Shown: positions 17,127-25,754 of the stretch, one piece after another
Layout of the letters: each line of letters starts with the position of its first letter
Numbering within the stretch: the stretch's first letter is position 1
NCBI RefSeq assembly: GCF_050496545.1
Contig: NZ_JBNVZV010000022.1
Location: 1 to 64,000 of the forward strand
Direction of reading: 5' to 3'
Source: Phycicoccus avicenniae_A
GTDB taxonomy: Bacteria; Actinomycetota; Actinomycetes; Actinomycetales; Dermatophilaceae
Length of the DNA stretch: 64,000 nucleotides
Position numbers and translations under genes: made by a program
The notes under the pieces: generated by a model
The model's database searches: none
The model's input: the letters and a program-made list of their open reading frames with translations, nothing else
Told to the model about the DNA's origin: nothing

Positions 17127-17231
17127 CGGCTGCGACCGACCCGTAGGGTGCCCATGCGGCGATCCTCGCAGGCCCGGCCGACCAGGGAAATGGGTGATAG
17201 CCCCGTCGGGTGGCCGCCCTAGGGTGGCGCC

Positions 17232-17735
17232 ATGCCGCGCACCGACACGCCAGACGCCTGGGACGAGCGCACGACCCTGCTCACGATGCTCCAGTACACC
17301 CGCGACACCGCGGCCGAGAAGTGCCGGGGCCTCGCCGACGACGGCGCGGGCGAGGCGCCGCTCGGCACCTCACCGCTGATGACCCTCGGCGGCGTCGTCA
17401 ACCACCTGCGGTGGGTCGAGCACTCGTGGGTCGAGAACCGCTTCGTCGGTGGTCCCGACCGCGGTCCGTGGACGGACGAGTCCCCCGACCAGGAGTTCCT
17501 CGACGGCGCACGGCTCCCGCTCGCGGAGGTCCTCGCCGGCTACGAGGAGCAGGCCCGCGCCACCGACGCGATCATCGCCGACCTCGACCTCGACGACCGC
17601 TCGGTCACGCCCCTGCGCAGCGGCGAGCACCCGACGCTGCGCTGGGTCGTGCTCCACCTCATCGAGGAGAACGCCCGCCACAACGGGCACCTCGACATCC
17701 TCCGCGAGCTGGCCGACGGGGTCACGGGCGACTGA
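17232..17735 (+). CDS. DinB family (DUF664) protein
   Basis: A 167-residue four-helix protein of the DinB/DUF664 superfamily. The metal-binding histidines are recognisable in LGGVVNHLRWVEHSW and HLIEENARHNGHLDIL. In actinobacteria many such proteins are mycothiol-dependent S-transferases, which would fit the mshA and mshD genes elsewhere in the window, but the specific reaction is unknown. TAGGGT (17220-17225) ends six bases before the ATG, so a leaderless transcript is predicted. Confidence 0.9.
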   Translation: MPRTDTPDAWDERTTLLTMLQYTRDTAAEKCRGLADDGAGEAPLGTSPLMTLGGVVNHLRWVEHSWVENRFVGGPDRGPWTDESPDQEFLDGARLPLAEVLAGYEEQARATDAIIADLDLDDRSVTPLRSGEHPTLRWVVLHLIEENARHNGHLDILRELADGVTGD

Positions 17736-17754
17736 GGGTCGGTGCCGCCGGCGC

Positions 17755-18423
17755 TCAGTCGGCGGGCGACTGGCCGCGCACGAGGGGTACGAGGCCCTCG
17801 AGGCGACCGACCTCCTCGACGTTGTGCCGCACCCACGCCCGGCACCGGTGCGCCGGCATGACCCGGCGGGTGAGCCACCAGTTGACCGGGAGCCACCCGG
17901 GGAGCACCGAGCCGATCTCCATCGTGCTTACGTAGTGCGTGCCCTCGACGCCCGGTGACCACGTGTGCTCGAGCATGAACACCCGCACCCCGAGCCGGCG
18001 CTGCACGAGACGGATGCCCGTCGCATCGAGCTTCTCCACGCGCTCGACGACGTCGATGAGGTTCTGCTGCACCGCCCCGAAGGCCTCGACGATGCGGAAC
18101 CGCGCGCCCTCGTCGGCCCCACCGCCGTGGCCCGGACGCTCGAGCGCCCAGTGCAGGTGGTCACGCGGGTGCCAGGCGCGGTAGCGCGAGGTCTCCTCGC
18201 CGTCGACGTGGCAGCTGCCCCCGATGTGCGAGAACCACCACAGCAGGTCCTCGGGCTCGAGCCCGGCGAGCGGCCGGTGCACGATCGTCACACGACGTCG
18301 CCCCCGGGGCAGCTCGGTGACCCGCCACGTCGCCGACTCGAGGTGCCGGTACCCCAGCGAGTCCTCGGACCCGTCCGCCGCCCGGACCACCCACGGCGGG
18401 CCCGCGCCGGTGGGCGCGGTCAC
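17755..18423 (-). CDS. DAPG hydrolase (PhlG)-like metal-dependent hydrolase
   Basis: A 222-residue protein with features of the 2,4-diacetylphloroglucinol hydrolase family: LLWWFSHIGG, YRAWHPRDHLHW and a C-terminal HNVEE giving H-x3-E. These match positions of zinc ligands I recall from PhlG. Family members cleave C-C bonds in acylphloroglucinols or related polyketides. The GTG start overlaps the upstream hydrolase gene by four bases, so the two are co-translated. The real substrate is unknown. A role in detoxifying a phenolic compound would suit the nearby DrrAB exporter but is inference. Confidence 0.72.
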   Translation of the reverse strand: MTAPTGAGPPWVVRAADGSEDSLGYRHLESATWRVTELPRGRRRVTIVHRPLAGLEPEDLLWWFSHIGGSCHVDGEETSRYRAWHPRDHLHWALERPGHGGGADEGARFRIVEAFGAVQQNLIDVVERVEKLDATGIRLVQRRLGVRVFMLEHTWSPGVEGTHYVSTMEIGSVLPGWLPVNWWLTRRVMPAHRCRAWVRHNVEEVGRLEGLVPLVRGQSPAD

Positions 18424-19073
18424 GGGGGAGCGCCCGCACCACCCGGCCGGGCCGGGCGGAGGGTGAAGTCGCAGCGCGGCGCCCCGGTGGCCATCGTGCC
18501 GAGTCGGGTGAACCGGACCGAGCGGGGCATCCGCTCGTAGGCGAGCTCGTCGCCGTGGCAGAACACGGGCGTCAGCTCCGCGGCGCCGTAGTGGCGCAGG
18601 AGCCGCAGGTAGTGGCACGCGGAGAAGTCGAAGGCCAGCGCGCGGTCGTCGTCCCGGGTCCAGTCGATGGTGAAGCCGGCGGCCGGGAACATCCGGGGCA
18701 CGAGCCGGCGGGTCAGGGCGCGCAACGAGCGGAAGGGGAGGTGCATCCGGTCGAGCAGGCCGACGACGGCCAGCGCGGGGGCCATCTGCGCCTCGACGAG
18801 CGCCATGACCTCCGCGCGGGCCGGGACGACGTCCGTCCCGGCCCGACGCAGGGCGCGGTACACCCCGAGCGCCGGTGCGACGGACTGCTCCAGGTGGAAC
18901 CGCAGGACCGCCGAGTCGTCCGCCCACTCGGGCCGGTCGGCGAGCACGGCCCGGTACTCCGCCTCGACGGCGGCCATGGCGTCGTCGGGCCGCCCCAGGG
19001 CGCTCACGACGGCGGGCCGCGCGGCGAGCGCGCGCCGCCACCACCGGCGACGGGGCAGGCGGCGGGCGCTCAT
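18420..19073 (-). CDS. L-2-amino-thiazoline-4-carboxylic acid hydrolase family protein
   Basis: A 217-residue soluble protein. The C-terminal half carries AFDFSACHYLRLLRHYG and ELTPVFCHGDE, the conserved cysteine/aspartate pattern of the ATC hydrolase family, which opens a thiazoline ring in L-cysteine formation in Pseudomonas. Most actinobacterial members are untested and may act on other small heterocycles. The basic N-terminus is not a convincing signal peptide. The ATG at 19073 lies 135 bases from the exporter operon, and the gene overlaps the PhlG-like gene. Confidence 0.75.
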   Translation of the reverse strand: MSARRLPRRRWWRRALAARPAVVSALGRPDDAMAAVEAEYRAVLADRPEWADDSAVLRFHLEQSVAPALGVYRALRRAGTDVVPARAEVMALVEAQMAPALAVVGLLDRMHLPFRSLRALTRRLVPRMFPAAGFTIDWTRDDDRALAFDFSACHYLRLLRHYGAAELTPVFCHGDELAYERMPRSVRFTRLGTMATGAPRCDFTLRPARPGGAGAPP

Positions 19074-19208
19074 CCGGCACCGCCGGGTCCGGCGGATGTC
19101 ATCGTCACGACCTCCTCCCGGCCCCGCCCGGGACCGCTCACCCGAGGATCGCGCCCCGGGGGGCTCGCGGTCCAGCCCCCGACCGGCCCGGTTCGGCGAC
19201 CGGCCGGG

Positions 19209-19964
19209 TCAGGCATCCTCCTTGCGGAACGTCGAGGTGCCCCACCACATCGCGACGACGAAGAGGCCGAGGGCCCAGAGGGACCCGAAGAGCACCTTGT
19301 CGTTGCCGAAGTCCCCGAGGAAGGTCGAGCGCACGGCGTCGGTGATCCACTTGACCGGCATGAAGTCGCTGACGTTCTGGAGCCACTGCTTGCCGAGCGT
19401 CATCGGCAGGAGGATGCCCGAGAGCAGGAGCACGGGCATCATCACGACGTTGATGACCGGGGCCATGACGTCCTCGCTCTTCGTGGTCAGGGCCAGCGCG
19501 TTCGATGCCGCGGCGCAGGCTCCGCCCATGAGCATGGTCAGCACGACGCCGAGCGCGGCACCGCCCGCCGAGGCGTCCATCCCGAGCACGTACCCGAGCC
19601 CGATGAGCACGAGCGCCTGGACGAAGAGCTGGAGCAGGTCGCGCCAGAGCCGACCGGTCAGGAGGGCCACGCGGCTCGCCGGCGTGACCCGCTCGGCCTC
19701 GACCACGCCGTCGCGCCACTCGGAGATGAGCCCGAAGCCGGCGAAGAACGCGCCGAAGAGCCCGAGCTGCACGAGCATGCCCGGCACGAAGAAGGTCCAG
19801 CTGTTGGCGTAGCCGAACTGCTTCGCGATGGGCTCGAGCAGCGGACCGAAGAGGAACAGGTAGAGCACCGGCTGCATGAGGCCGATGAGGACCCACGCAG
19901 GGTTGCGCAGGTTCATCCGCAGCTGGCGCCGGAACACGATGAAGGACTCGCGGAGAAAGGTCAT
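19209..19964 (-). CDS. ABC-2 type exporter permease, DrrB-like
   Basis: A 251-residue ABC-2 permease with six predicted membrane segments. It starts with the typical cytoplasmic helix FRRQLRMNLRNPAWVL and has a conserved MPVLLLSGILLPM in the fifth helix region. It pairs with the ATPase encoded immediately upstream, overlapping it by ATGA. DrrAB-type pumps export anthracyclines, lipids or other hydrophobic compounds. Regulation by the adjacent PadR protein is likely. Confidence 0.93.
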   Translation of the reverse strand: MTFLRESFIVFRRQLRMNLRNPAWVLIGLMQPVLYLFLFGPLLEPIAKQFGYANSWTFFVPGMLVQLGLFGAFFAGFGLISEWRDGVVEAERVTPASRVALLTGRLWRDLLQLFVQALVLIGLGYVLGMDASAGGAALGVVLTMLMGGACAAASNALALTTKSEDVMAPVINVVMMPVLLLSGILLPMTLGKQWLQNVSDFMPVKWITDAVRSTFLGDFGNDKVLFGSLWALGLFVVAMWWGTSTFRKEDA

Positions 19965-20965
19965 GCGGGCACTCCTGCCTCGACGGGATCGGCTGTGGCG
20001 GAGGTCGACTCGGCGTCACGCAGCGAGCGACCGGTCAGGGTGAGGAAGACGTCGTCCAGCGTCGGCCGCTTGACCTCGAGGGACGACAGCTCGATGCCCG
20101 CGCCGCTGAGGTCGGCCATCAGGCTGGGCACGACCTGCGCGGCCCGGGGCACGCGACCCCGGGCGTGTGCGCCCTCGACCTCGACGCTCCCGGCGACGGA
20201 CTCCAGGCGTGCGGCGGCCTCACCGACGCGCTGGTGGTCGGTGACCTCGAGGTCGACGAGGTCGCCGGCCACCTGGGCCTTGAGGTTGTCGCTGGTGTCC
20301 GCGGCGACGATCGTGCCGTGGTCGATGATGACGATGCGGTCCGAGAGCGCGTCGGCCTCGTCGAGGTAGTGCGTCGTGAGGAAGACGGTGGCGCCGCGCC
20401 GCCGGCGCAGGTCGGCGATGTGCTCCCAGAGGTTGGCCCGGGCCTGGGGGTCCAGCCCGGTGGTCGGCTCGTCGAGGAAGACGAGCGTGGGGTCGTGGAC
20501 GAGGCCCATCGCGATGTCGAGGCGGCGCCGCTGGCCACCGGACATCGACTTCGGCTGCCGGGTCCAGAGGCCGGGCAGGTCGAGCTGCTCGAAGAGCTCC
20601 TTGCCGCGGCGGGTGGCCTCCCGGCTGGAGAGGCCGTAGAGCATCCCGTGGTCGACGACCTCGTCGCCGGCGCGCGCGAAGCTGCCGGTGGAGCCGCTCT
20701 GCGAGACGTACCCGATGCGCCGGCGGACCTCCGCCGAGTCGCGCACGACGTCGTACCCGGCGACCGTGGCGGTGCCGGCGGTCGGCCGCAGCAGCGTCGT
20801 GAGCATCCGCAGGGTCGTCGTCTTGCCGGCGCCGTTCGGGCCGAGGAAGCCGACGACCTCACCCTCCGCGACGTCGAGGTCGACGCCGTCGACGGCGCGG
20901 ACCTCCTTCTTCTGGCGACCCTCGCGCGTCTCGAAGGTCTGCACGAGTCCTCGTGCGGTGATCAT
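19961..20965 (-). CDS. Daunorubicin resistance-type ABC transporter ATP-binding protein, DrrA-like
   Basis: A 334-residue ATPase with Walker A GPNGAGKTT (about 50-58), signature MSGGQRRRLDIA, Walker B LVFLDEPTTGLD and an H-loop TTHYLDEAD. The C-terminal extension ending in VKRPTLDDVFLTLTGRS is diagnostic of DrrA-type subunits. ATG 20965 is preceded by GGGAGGG; an upstream in-frame ATG would place the operator palindrome inside the gene. It forms an operon with the DrrB-like permease. Confidence 0.93.
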   Translation of the reverse strand: MITARGLVQTFETREGRQKKEVRAVDGVDLDVAEGEVVGFLGPNGAGKTTTLRMLTTLLRPTAGTATVAGYDVVRDSAEVRRRIGYVSQSGSTGSFARAGDEVVDHGMLYGLSSREATRRGKELFEQLDLPGLWTRQPKSMSGGQRRRLDIAMGLVHDPTLVFLDEPTTGLDPQARANLWEHIADLRRRRGATVFLTTHYLDEADALSDRIVIIDHGTIVAADTSDNLKAQVAGDLVDLEVTDHQRVGEAAARLESVAGSVEVEGAHARGRVPRAAQVVPSLMADLSGAGIELSSLEVKRPTLDDVFLTLTGRSLRDAESTSATADPVEAGVPA

Positions 20966-20983
20966 GAACCCTCCCGATGGGTA

Positions 20984-20995
20984 TTCAACCTTGAA
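20984..20995 (-). promoter_or_regulatory. Palindromic site before exporter operon
   Basis: TTCAACCTTGAA is a palindrome (TTCAA/TTGAA around CC) located 19-30 bases before the DrrA-like start. It lies between that gene and the PadR gene, both on the minus strand. A PadR or other repressor could bind here to control the exporter. The assignment rests on position and symmetry only. Confidence 0.45.
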
Positions 20996-21167
20996 CATCG
21001 ACAGTGTGCGGCCGGGCTCGCGGCGGCGTCAAGCGAGATGCGCGGGGCGCGCCGGGTGGTGTGCACGGGAGGGTGGACCGGCGCCGGCCGCGGAACTCAT
21101 CGGTCCGGGCGCGCGCGGTTCGGGGGCAGGATGCCGCGGGCGGCGGGGGTGCCGTGGCGGTGTGGCG

Positions 21168-21809
21168 TCAGCCGCGGGCGATGAGCTCGAGGTAGCGCGC
21201 GCGGTCGCGGGCCATCACCCAGCCGGGGTCGTCGTCGCGGGGGACCCAGCTCGGCTGCTCGCCGAGGAGGTCGAGCTCACCGGCCCGGACCCGCTGCTGC
21301 GTCGTGACGAGCCACTCGCGCTCGGTCTGCGCGAGCCCCATCCAGAGGTCGGCCATCGCGCGGACGTGGGGCGGGGAGTGCTCCATGCCCCCCTGCTCGG
21401 CGAGCTGGCGGCGCACCCCGGCGTCGAGGGCGGCCAGTCGGGCGGAGAGCGCCTCGGCGACCTCGTCGCGCGGCACGAGGGCCATCAGGGCGAGCGCGGT
21501 GTGGAACCCCAGCGGGGAGAGGAGGTCGACGGTCTCCATCGCAGCCCGCCACATCCGGGCGAACGCGTGGCGCCCGGTCTCCGTCGTGGTGTAGACGGCG
21601 ACCGGGCGGCTCCCGTCGACGAGGTCGTGCCGGGCGAGCTCCCCCCGCCCCGTGAGCGTCGCCAGCCCGGAGTAGATCGAACCGGGGTTGACGTGCGCCC
21701 ACTCCTGGACGTTCCAGGACAGCAGCTCCCGGCGGATCTGGTAGCCGTTGACCGGCTCGAAGATCATGACGGAGCCGAGGAGGAGCAGACGCGTCTCGGT
21801 GGCCGCCAT
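21168..21809 (-). CDS. PadR family transcriptional regulator
   Basis: A 213-residue PadR protein with an N-terminal winged helix (NGYQIRRELLSW ... HVNPGSIYSGLATLTGRGEL) and a helical C-terminal dimerisation region. PadR proteins usually repress neighbouring drug exporters and respond to phenolic acids or antibiotics. The gene lies directly upstream of the DrrAB operon in the same direction, with about 200 bases between, so it is the obvious candidate regulator. Confidence 0.93.
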   Translation of the reverse strand: MAATETRLLLLGSVMIFEPVNGYQIRRELLSWNVQEWAHVNPGSIYSGLATLTGRGELARHDLVDGSRPVAVYTTTETGRHAFARMWRAAMETVDLLSPLGFHTALALMALVPRDEVAEALSARLAALDAGVRRQLAEQGGMEHSPPHVRAMADLWMGLAQTEREWLVTTQQRVRAGELDLLGEQPSWVPRDDDPGWVMARDRARYLELIARG

Positions 21810-21841
21810 GCGCGCAGTCTAGGAGCCGACCCTCGTGGAGG

Positions 21842-22132
21842 TCAGGCGCAGTCGAGGCAGATGCTGGTGCCCGGCTTGGACTCCTGGGAGCGGTGCACGA
21901 GCAGGAAGCAGCTCATGCAGGAGAACTCGTCGGCCTGGCGCGGGATGACCCGCACCTCGAGGGAGAGGTCGGAGAGGTCGGCGCCGGGCAGGGTGTGCCC
22001 GTCGACGGCCTCGGTGTCCTCCTCGAGGAGGTCGGTGGCGGTGCGCGCGCGGGAGGCGTTCAGCTCGACGAGGTTGTCGGGCTTGTCCTCCTCGCCCTCG
22101 CGGACCCGGGGAGCGTCGTAGTCGGTGGCCAT
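21842..22132 (-). CDS. DUF4193 family protein
   Basis: A 96-residue acidic protein with a C-terminal zinc-ribbon-like pair of cysteine motifs, FSCMSCFLL and ICLDC. The beginning MATDYDAPR and the layout are those of the small actinobacterial DUF4193 family, of unknown function. A metal-binding or RNA polymerase-associated role has been suspected for such ribbons, but nothing here proves it. AAAGG precedes the ATG. A strong hairpin separates it from the kinase gene upstream. Confidence 0.93.
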   Translation of the reverse strand: MATDYDAPRVREGEEDKPDNLVELNASRARTATDLLEEDTEAVDGHTLPGADLSDLSLEVRVIPRQADEFSCMSCFLLVHRSQESKPGTSICLDCA

Positions 22133-22159
22133 GATCGGGGACCTTTCGGTGGTGGCGTC

Positions 22160-22183
22160 GGGCCCGGACGATGGTCCGGGCCC
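22160..22183 (-). terminator. Hairpin terminator after kinase gene
   Basis: GGGCCCGGAC and GTCCGGGCCC form a perfect 10-bp stem with a four-base GATG loop, between the end of the kinase gene and the start of the DUF4193 gene, both on the minus strand. There is no U-tract, as is common for actinobacterial terminators. Confidence 0.7.
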
Positions 22184-22319
22184 GTGGGTCTGAGGGCCTG
22201 CTGTCGAACGGTGTCGGCGGTGGGGTGAAGGTCCTGTCGGCGTGTGAACGAAGGGATGGTGCCCGTGTGTTCCCGTCCTCGTCGTCGGTGGACCAAGGGC
22301 ACCCGGCGACGACCCCGGC

Positions 22320-23423
22320 TCAGCGGACGAGCCCCAGGGTGAGGGCGGTGGCGAGCGCGGTCAGCAGGCCGACGGTCGGGACCCAGGCCCAGTGCACGTG
22401 ACGGGTGGCGGCCTCGCGGCGCGCGTGCCCTCGCTCGGCCCTCCGGAGACGGCGGGGCAAGGTCAACGGTGCCGACGGCGTGTGGGGCTCGTCGGAGACC
22501 GGAGTGGCTGCGGGAGAACGCTGCCCGGCGATGACCGACTCGTCCGGCTGCTCGCGCAGGAGAGCGGCGCCCACGACCTCCAGCGCGGCCGGCGCGCGGC
22601 CCGGGTGGGCATCGGGCAGGCCCAGCCGCTCGCCGAGCTCGCGGGCGCTCGCCGGGCGGTCCTCGGCGCGCTTGGCCAGGCACTGCTCGATGACCGAGCG
22701 GAGCGACCCGGTGACGTGGTCGGGCAGCGGCGGAGGCGGGTCGTTGACCTGGGCCAGGGCCGTCGCCACCGGGGTGTTCTTGTCGAACGGCCGCTTGCCG
22801 GTGAGCATCTCGTGGGCGACGACCCCGAGGGCGTAGAGGTCGCTGGCGCCGGTGGCCGGCTCGCCGAGGGCCTGCTCGGGGGACAGGTAGTGGGGCGTGC
22901 CGAGGACCTCACCGGTGAGGGTGTGGCCGCTGCCGTCGAGGGCCCGGGCGATGCCGAAGTCCGTGAGCTTCACGACGCCGTCGTCGCGGACGAGGATGTT
23001 CGCCGGCTTGACGTCACGGTGCACGACCCCCGCCTCGTGGGCGGCGCCGAGCGCCAGGGCCGCCTGGGTGAGGACGGAGCGCACCTTCTCGGTGGTCTGG
23101 GCCCCCTCGCGGCGCACGAGGGCGGAGAGGGGCTCGCCCTCGACGAGCTCCATCACGAGGTAGGCGAGGGTGCCCTCCTCGCCGTAGTCGTAGACCGTCG
23201 CGATGTTCGGGTGCGACAGGGCCGCGGTGTAGAGGGCCTCGGCGCGGAAGCGGCGGGCGAACAGCGGTTCACCTTCGATGCTCGGTCGCAGGACCTTGAC
23301 GGCGACCGTGCGCCCGAGGGTGCGGTCCTCGGCCTGCCACACGTCGCCCATGCCGCCGGAGGCGATGCGGGACCCGAGCAGGTAGCGCTCCCCGAGCAGG
23401 TAGCCCTGCTCGAGGCGGTTCAC
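22320..23423 (-). CDS. Serine/threonine protein kinase, PknB-like catalytic domain
   Basis: A 367-residue Hanks-type kinase. Landmarks in order: glycine loop IASGGMGDVW, catalytic lysine VAVKVL, HRDVKPANIL, DFGIA and LSPEQ of the activation segment. The catalytic domain ends near residue 265, followed by a Pro/Ala-rich linker and one C-terminal membrane segment (about 346-364) with almost nothing beyond it. There is thus no PASTA or other outer sensor, unlike PknB. GTG 23423 is used; TAGCAT (on the minus strand, 23452-23447) could be its -10. Targets are unknown. Confidence 0.92.
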   Translation of the reverse strand: MNRLEQGYLLGERYLLGSRIASGGMGDVWQAEDRTLGRTVAVKVLRPSIEGEPLFARRFRAEALYTAALSHPNIATVYDYGEEGTLAYLVMELVEGEPLSALVRREGAQTTEKVRSVLTQAALALGAAHEAGVVHRDVKPANILVRDDGVVKLTDFGIARALDGSGHTLTGEVLGTPHYLSPEQALGEPATGASDLYALGVVAHEMLTGKRPFDKNTPVATALAQVNDPPPPLPDHVTGSLRSVIEQCLAKRAEDRPASARELGERLGLPDAHPGRAPAALEVVGAALLREQPDESVIAGQRSPAATPVSDEPHTPSAPLTLPRRLRRAERGHARREAATRHVHWAWVPTVGLLTALATALTLGLVR

Positions 23424-23529
23424 CGCTGTCCCGTTCGCACGCCGCGATGCTACCCGCCGCCGGAGCCCTGACATGCCGGACCTGACCTGCGATGTCGAAA
23501 GTTTGTCGAAACCTGCCCGGATGGCCGGG

Positions 23530-24699
23530 TCAGCGGCCGCGGTGGGCGCGGGACGCCTGCGACGGGAGGGGCTCGAGGACGACGTCGTGGCCGCTCCCCG
23601 ACCGCTCGGGAGCAGGCGCCGGCTCGCCGGCGCGGCGACGCATCCGCCGGCCCTCGCGGACCCGGTCGTCGTACTTCTCCTGCGCCTTGTCGGCCCCCGA
23701 GGAGTCCTTGAGCGGCAGCTGGAGGGTGTGCTCGGCCTTGATGCCGGCCTCGAGCTCACGGACCCGCTCGAGCTGGGCGTCGACCTCGGCGCCGAAGAGC
23801 AGCGCGAGGTTCGTGATCCACAGCCAGAGGAGGAAGACGACGATGCCGGCGAGCGAGCCGTACGTCTTGGCGTACGAGCCGAAGGTCGTCACGTAGAAGC
23901 CGAAGCCGACCGAGGCGACGAGCCACACGCCGATGGCCACGGCCGCCCCGACCGAGACCCAGCGGAATCGCGGCTGGCGCACGTTGGGCGTCCAGTAGTA
24001 GAGGACGGCGACCATCACGACGACCACGCCGAGCATCACCGGCCACTTGGCGACGTCGAAGACGGTGACCGTGGCGGCCTCCAGCCCGATGCGCTCCCCG
24101 ACGACCGTCGAGATCGGGCCGCTGACCACGAGGCCGACGAGCACGACGGCGGCCATGAGGACGAGCCCGAGGGTGATGAGCACCTGCTGCGGGCGCAGCT
24201 TCCAGACCGGGCGGCCCTCGGGCACCTGGTAGACGCGGTTCATCGCCCGGCCGAAGGCGCCGACGTAGCCGGAGGCGGAGAACAGCGCCGTGCCGATGCC
24301 GAGGACGAGGGCGAACCCGGCGCCGCTGGCGCCGACCATCGAGCGGATGGGGTCCTCGAGCTGGTCGGCGGCGTCGCCCTGACCGAGCTGCCGCACGACG
24401 TCGAGGAGCGCCTGAGTGGTGGACTCGCCCTGCCCGAAGACGCCGAGCAGCGAGACGAGCGCGAGGATCGCCGGGAAGACCGCGAGCACCGAGTAGTAGG
24501 TGAGCGCCGCGGCGAGGTCGGTGCACTGGTCGCGCTGGAACTCGGCGAAGGCGGAGGTCGCCGTGGTGCGCCACCCGCGGGGGCTGACCTCGGTGGGCGA
24601 GTCGGCCTTGCCGCCACCCGACCCCGCCGAGGCGCGGCCGGAGCGCGCGGCCGTCGGTGCGCGGCGGGTGCGCTCCGCGGTGGCTCCCTCGGTGCTCAT
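23530..24699 (-). CDS. YihY/BrkB family inner-membrane protein
   Basis: A 389-residue protein with six predicted membrane segments starting near residue 62 and family motifs CTDLAAALTYYSVLAVFPAIL and GSYAKTYGSLAGIVVFLLW. Both tails are hydrophilic; the C-terminal tail (300-389) is charged and probably cytoplasmic. The family has no agreed biochemical function, despite old ribonuclease annotations. TAGGTT upstream is a probable -10. It is divergent from an uncharacterised helical protein. Confidence 0.92.
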   Translation of the reverse strand: MSTEGATAERTRRAPTAARSGRASAGSGGGKADSPTEVSPRGWRTTATSAFAEFQRDQCTDLAAALTYYSVLAVFPAILALVSLLGVFGQGESTTQALLDVVRQLGQGDAADQLEDPIRSMVGASGAGFALVLGIGTALFSASGYVGAFGRAMNRVYQVPEGRPVWKLRPQQVLITLGLVLMAAVVLVGLVVSGPISTVVGERIGLEAATVTVFDVAKWPVMLGVVVVMVAVLYYWTPNVRQPRFRWVSVGAAVAIGVWLVASVGFGFYVTTFGSYAKTYGSLAGIVVFLLWLWITNLALLFGAEVDAQLERVRELEAGIKAEHTLQLPLKDSSGADKAQEKYDDRVREGRRMRRRAGEPAPAPERSGSGHDVVLEPLPSQASRAHRGR

Positions 24700-24841
24700 G
24701 ACGTCCTCACGGTGGGCGGTGGGGCGGCAGCGGCCTCCCCGGTCCGACCCAACCTAGCCCGGTGCGGGAGCATCCGCGCAGGTGAGGGTCGCGTGGACCC
24801 GGGGACCCGCGGGCGCGGGCACCACCTGCGAGACTGCCGGG

Positions 24842-25486
24842 GTGAGCAGCGACGGAGGACGGCCCCTGCCGCGCCGACCCGTGCGCTTCGGGCCGGACGC
24901 GCTCGAGGCGCACGGTGGCACCCTGCCCGGGCCGGCCGAGACCACCGAGGTCGCCCACCAGACCGCCGCCATCCTCGTCGGGGCCGGCCGCTCGGCGCAC
25001 GACCCCGAGGTCACCTCGCGCCTCGTCGGCCTCGTCGACGACCTCGGGCTCTCGACCGTCGCCGACCTGTGGGCCGCCCGGCCCGCGCGCTCGCTGCCGG
25101 GGGCGCTGTGGCGGCTGTACGCGCTGCGCGAGTGGGTGCGCCGCAGCCCCGAGCAGGCCAGCCGCGAGTACGGCTCGGGCATCAGGTTCACCGATGTCGC
25201 CCACGCCGTGGCCGGCATCGCCGAGCCGCCTCTGCCCGAGGAGCTGCAGCGGGTCGCCGACCAGATCCTGGCCGGCGTCTTCGACGGCGACCTCGCCGTC
25301 GCGCTCGAGCGGGCGGCCGCGTTCTGCGCCGTCATCGCCGCGGGCCGCGCCGAGCTCGCCCACGACAGCGACGTCCTCGACCCCTCCGGCGCCACCGACC
25401 TCACCCGCACCGGCGCCGCCCTGCTGGCGACCGGGGAGGACCTGCGCGCCTGCGCCAACCTCTGGCGCTCCGGCGACCTCGACTGA
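24842..25486 (+). CDS. Uncharacterised helical actinobacterial protein
   Basis: A 214-residue soluble, mostly helical protein with conserved-looking segments RFGPDALEAHGGTLPGPAETTEVAH, read as two motifs around residues 12-36, and LPGALWRLYALREWVRR. I recall similar actinobacterial proteins being mislabelled as RNA polymerase beta subunit, which this clearly is not. No enzymatic motif is visible. GAGACT (24830-24835) ends six bases before GTG 24842, so the mRNA is probably leaderless; upstream starts are therefore disfavoured. Confidence 0.75.
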   Translation: MSSDGGRPLPRRPVRFGPDALEAHGGTLPGPAETTEVAHQTAAILVGAGRSAHDPEVTSRLVGLVDDLGLSTVADLWAARPARSLPGALWRLYALREWVRRSPEQASREYGSGIRFTDVAHAVAGIAEPPLPEELQRVADQILAGVFDGDLAVALERAAAFCAVIAAGRAELAHDSDVLDPSGATDLTRTGAALLATGEDLRACANLWRSGDLD

Positions 25487-25587
25487 GCGTCGCCGGCGAC
25501 GGGGCCCTGACCTGCGGGGACGGCCTGCGGCGCGAGGAACATCCGCTGTCGGGAACACCCTCGGGGGAGGTTCGCGTTAGGGTCTTC

Positions 25588-25677
25588 CGTGGGTGCCGGA
25601 CCGCGGCAGCCCCGGGTCCCAACATCAGCCGCTACGAGCGGCCACGCGCCGTGAGGCGCTCCCGGTCCGGCACCCGC
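25588..25677 (+). ncRNA. Candidate structured non-coding RNA
   Basis: A 13-bp perfect long-range stem (25591-25603 with 25663-25675) encloses two tidy hairpins: GCCGC-TACGA-GCGGC (25628-25642) and GCGCC-GTGA-GGCGC (25646-25659), the latter closed by a GNRA-type loop. TAGGGT (25577-25582) lies a few bases upstream as a possible -10. The layout is that of a folded RNA rather than a simple terminator. It lacks the SRP RNA signature and does not match other classes I know. It sits between two plus-strand genes; strand is inferred from the promoter. Confidence 0.5.
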
Positions 25678-25754
25678 CACCGTCCTTCCACGCGGCGGAA
25701 AACTCCCTGTGGACATCCGGCGTCCTCCCAGACCCCGGCCCTACGGTGGGGTCC

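Noticed and set aside
22320..23423. PknB with PASTA sensor domains
   Set aside because: The protein ends almost immediately after its single membrane helix; there is no outer domain.
25588..25677. SRP (4.5S) RNA
   Set aside because: Size and long stem suggested it, but the conserved GGAA-capped domain with its asymmetric loop is absent.
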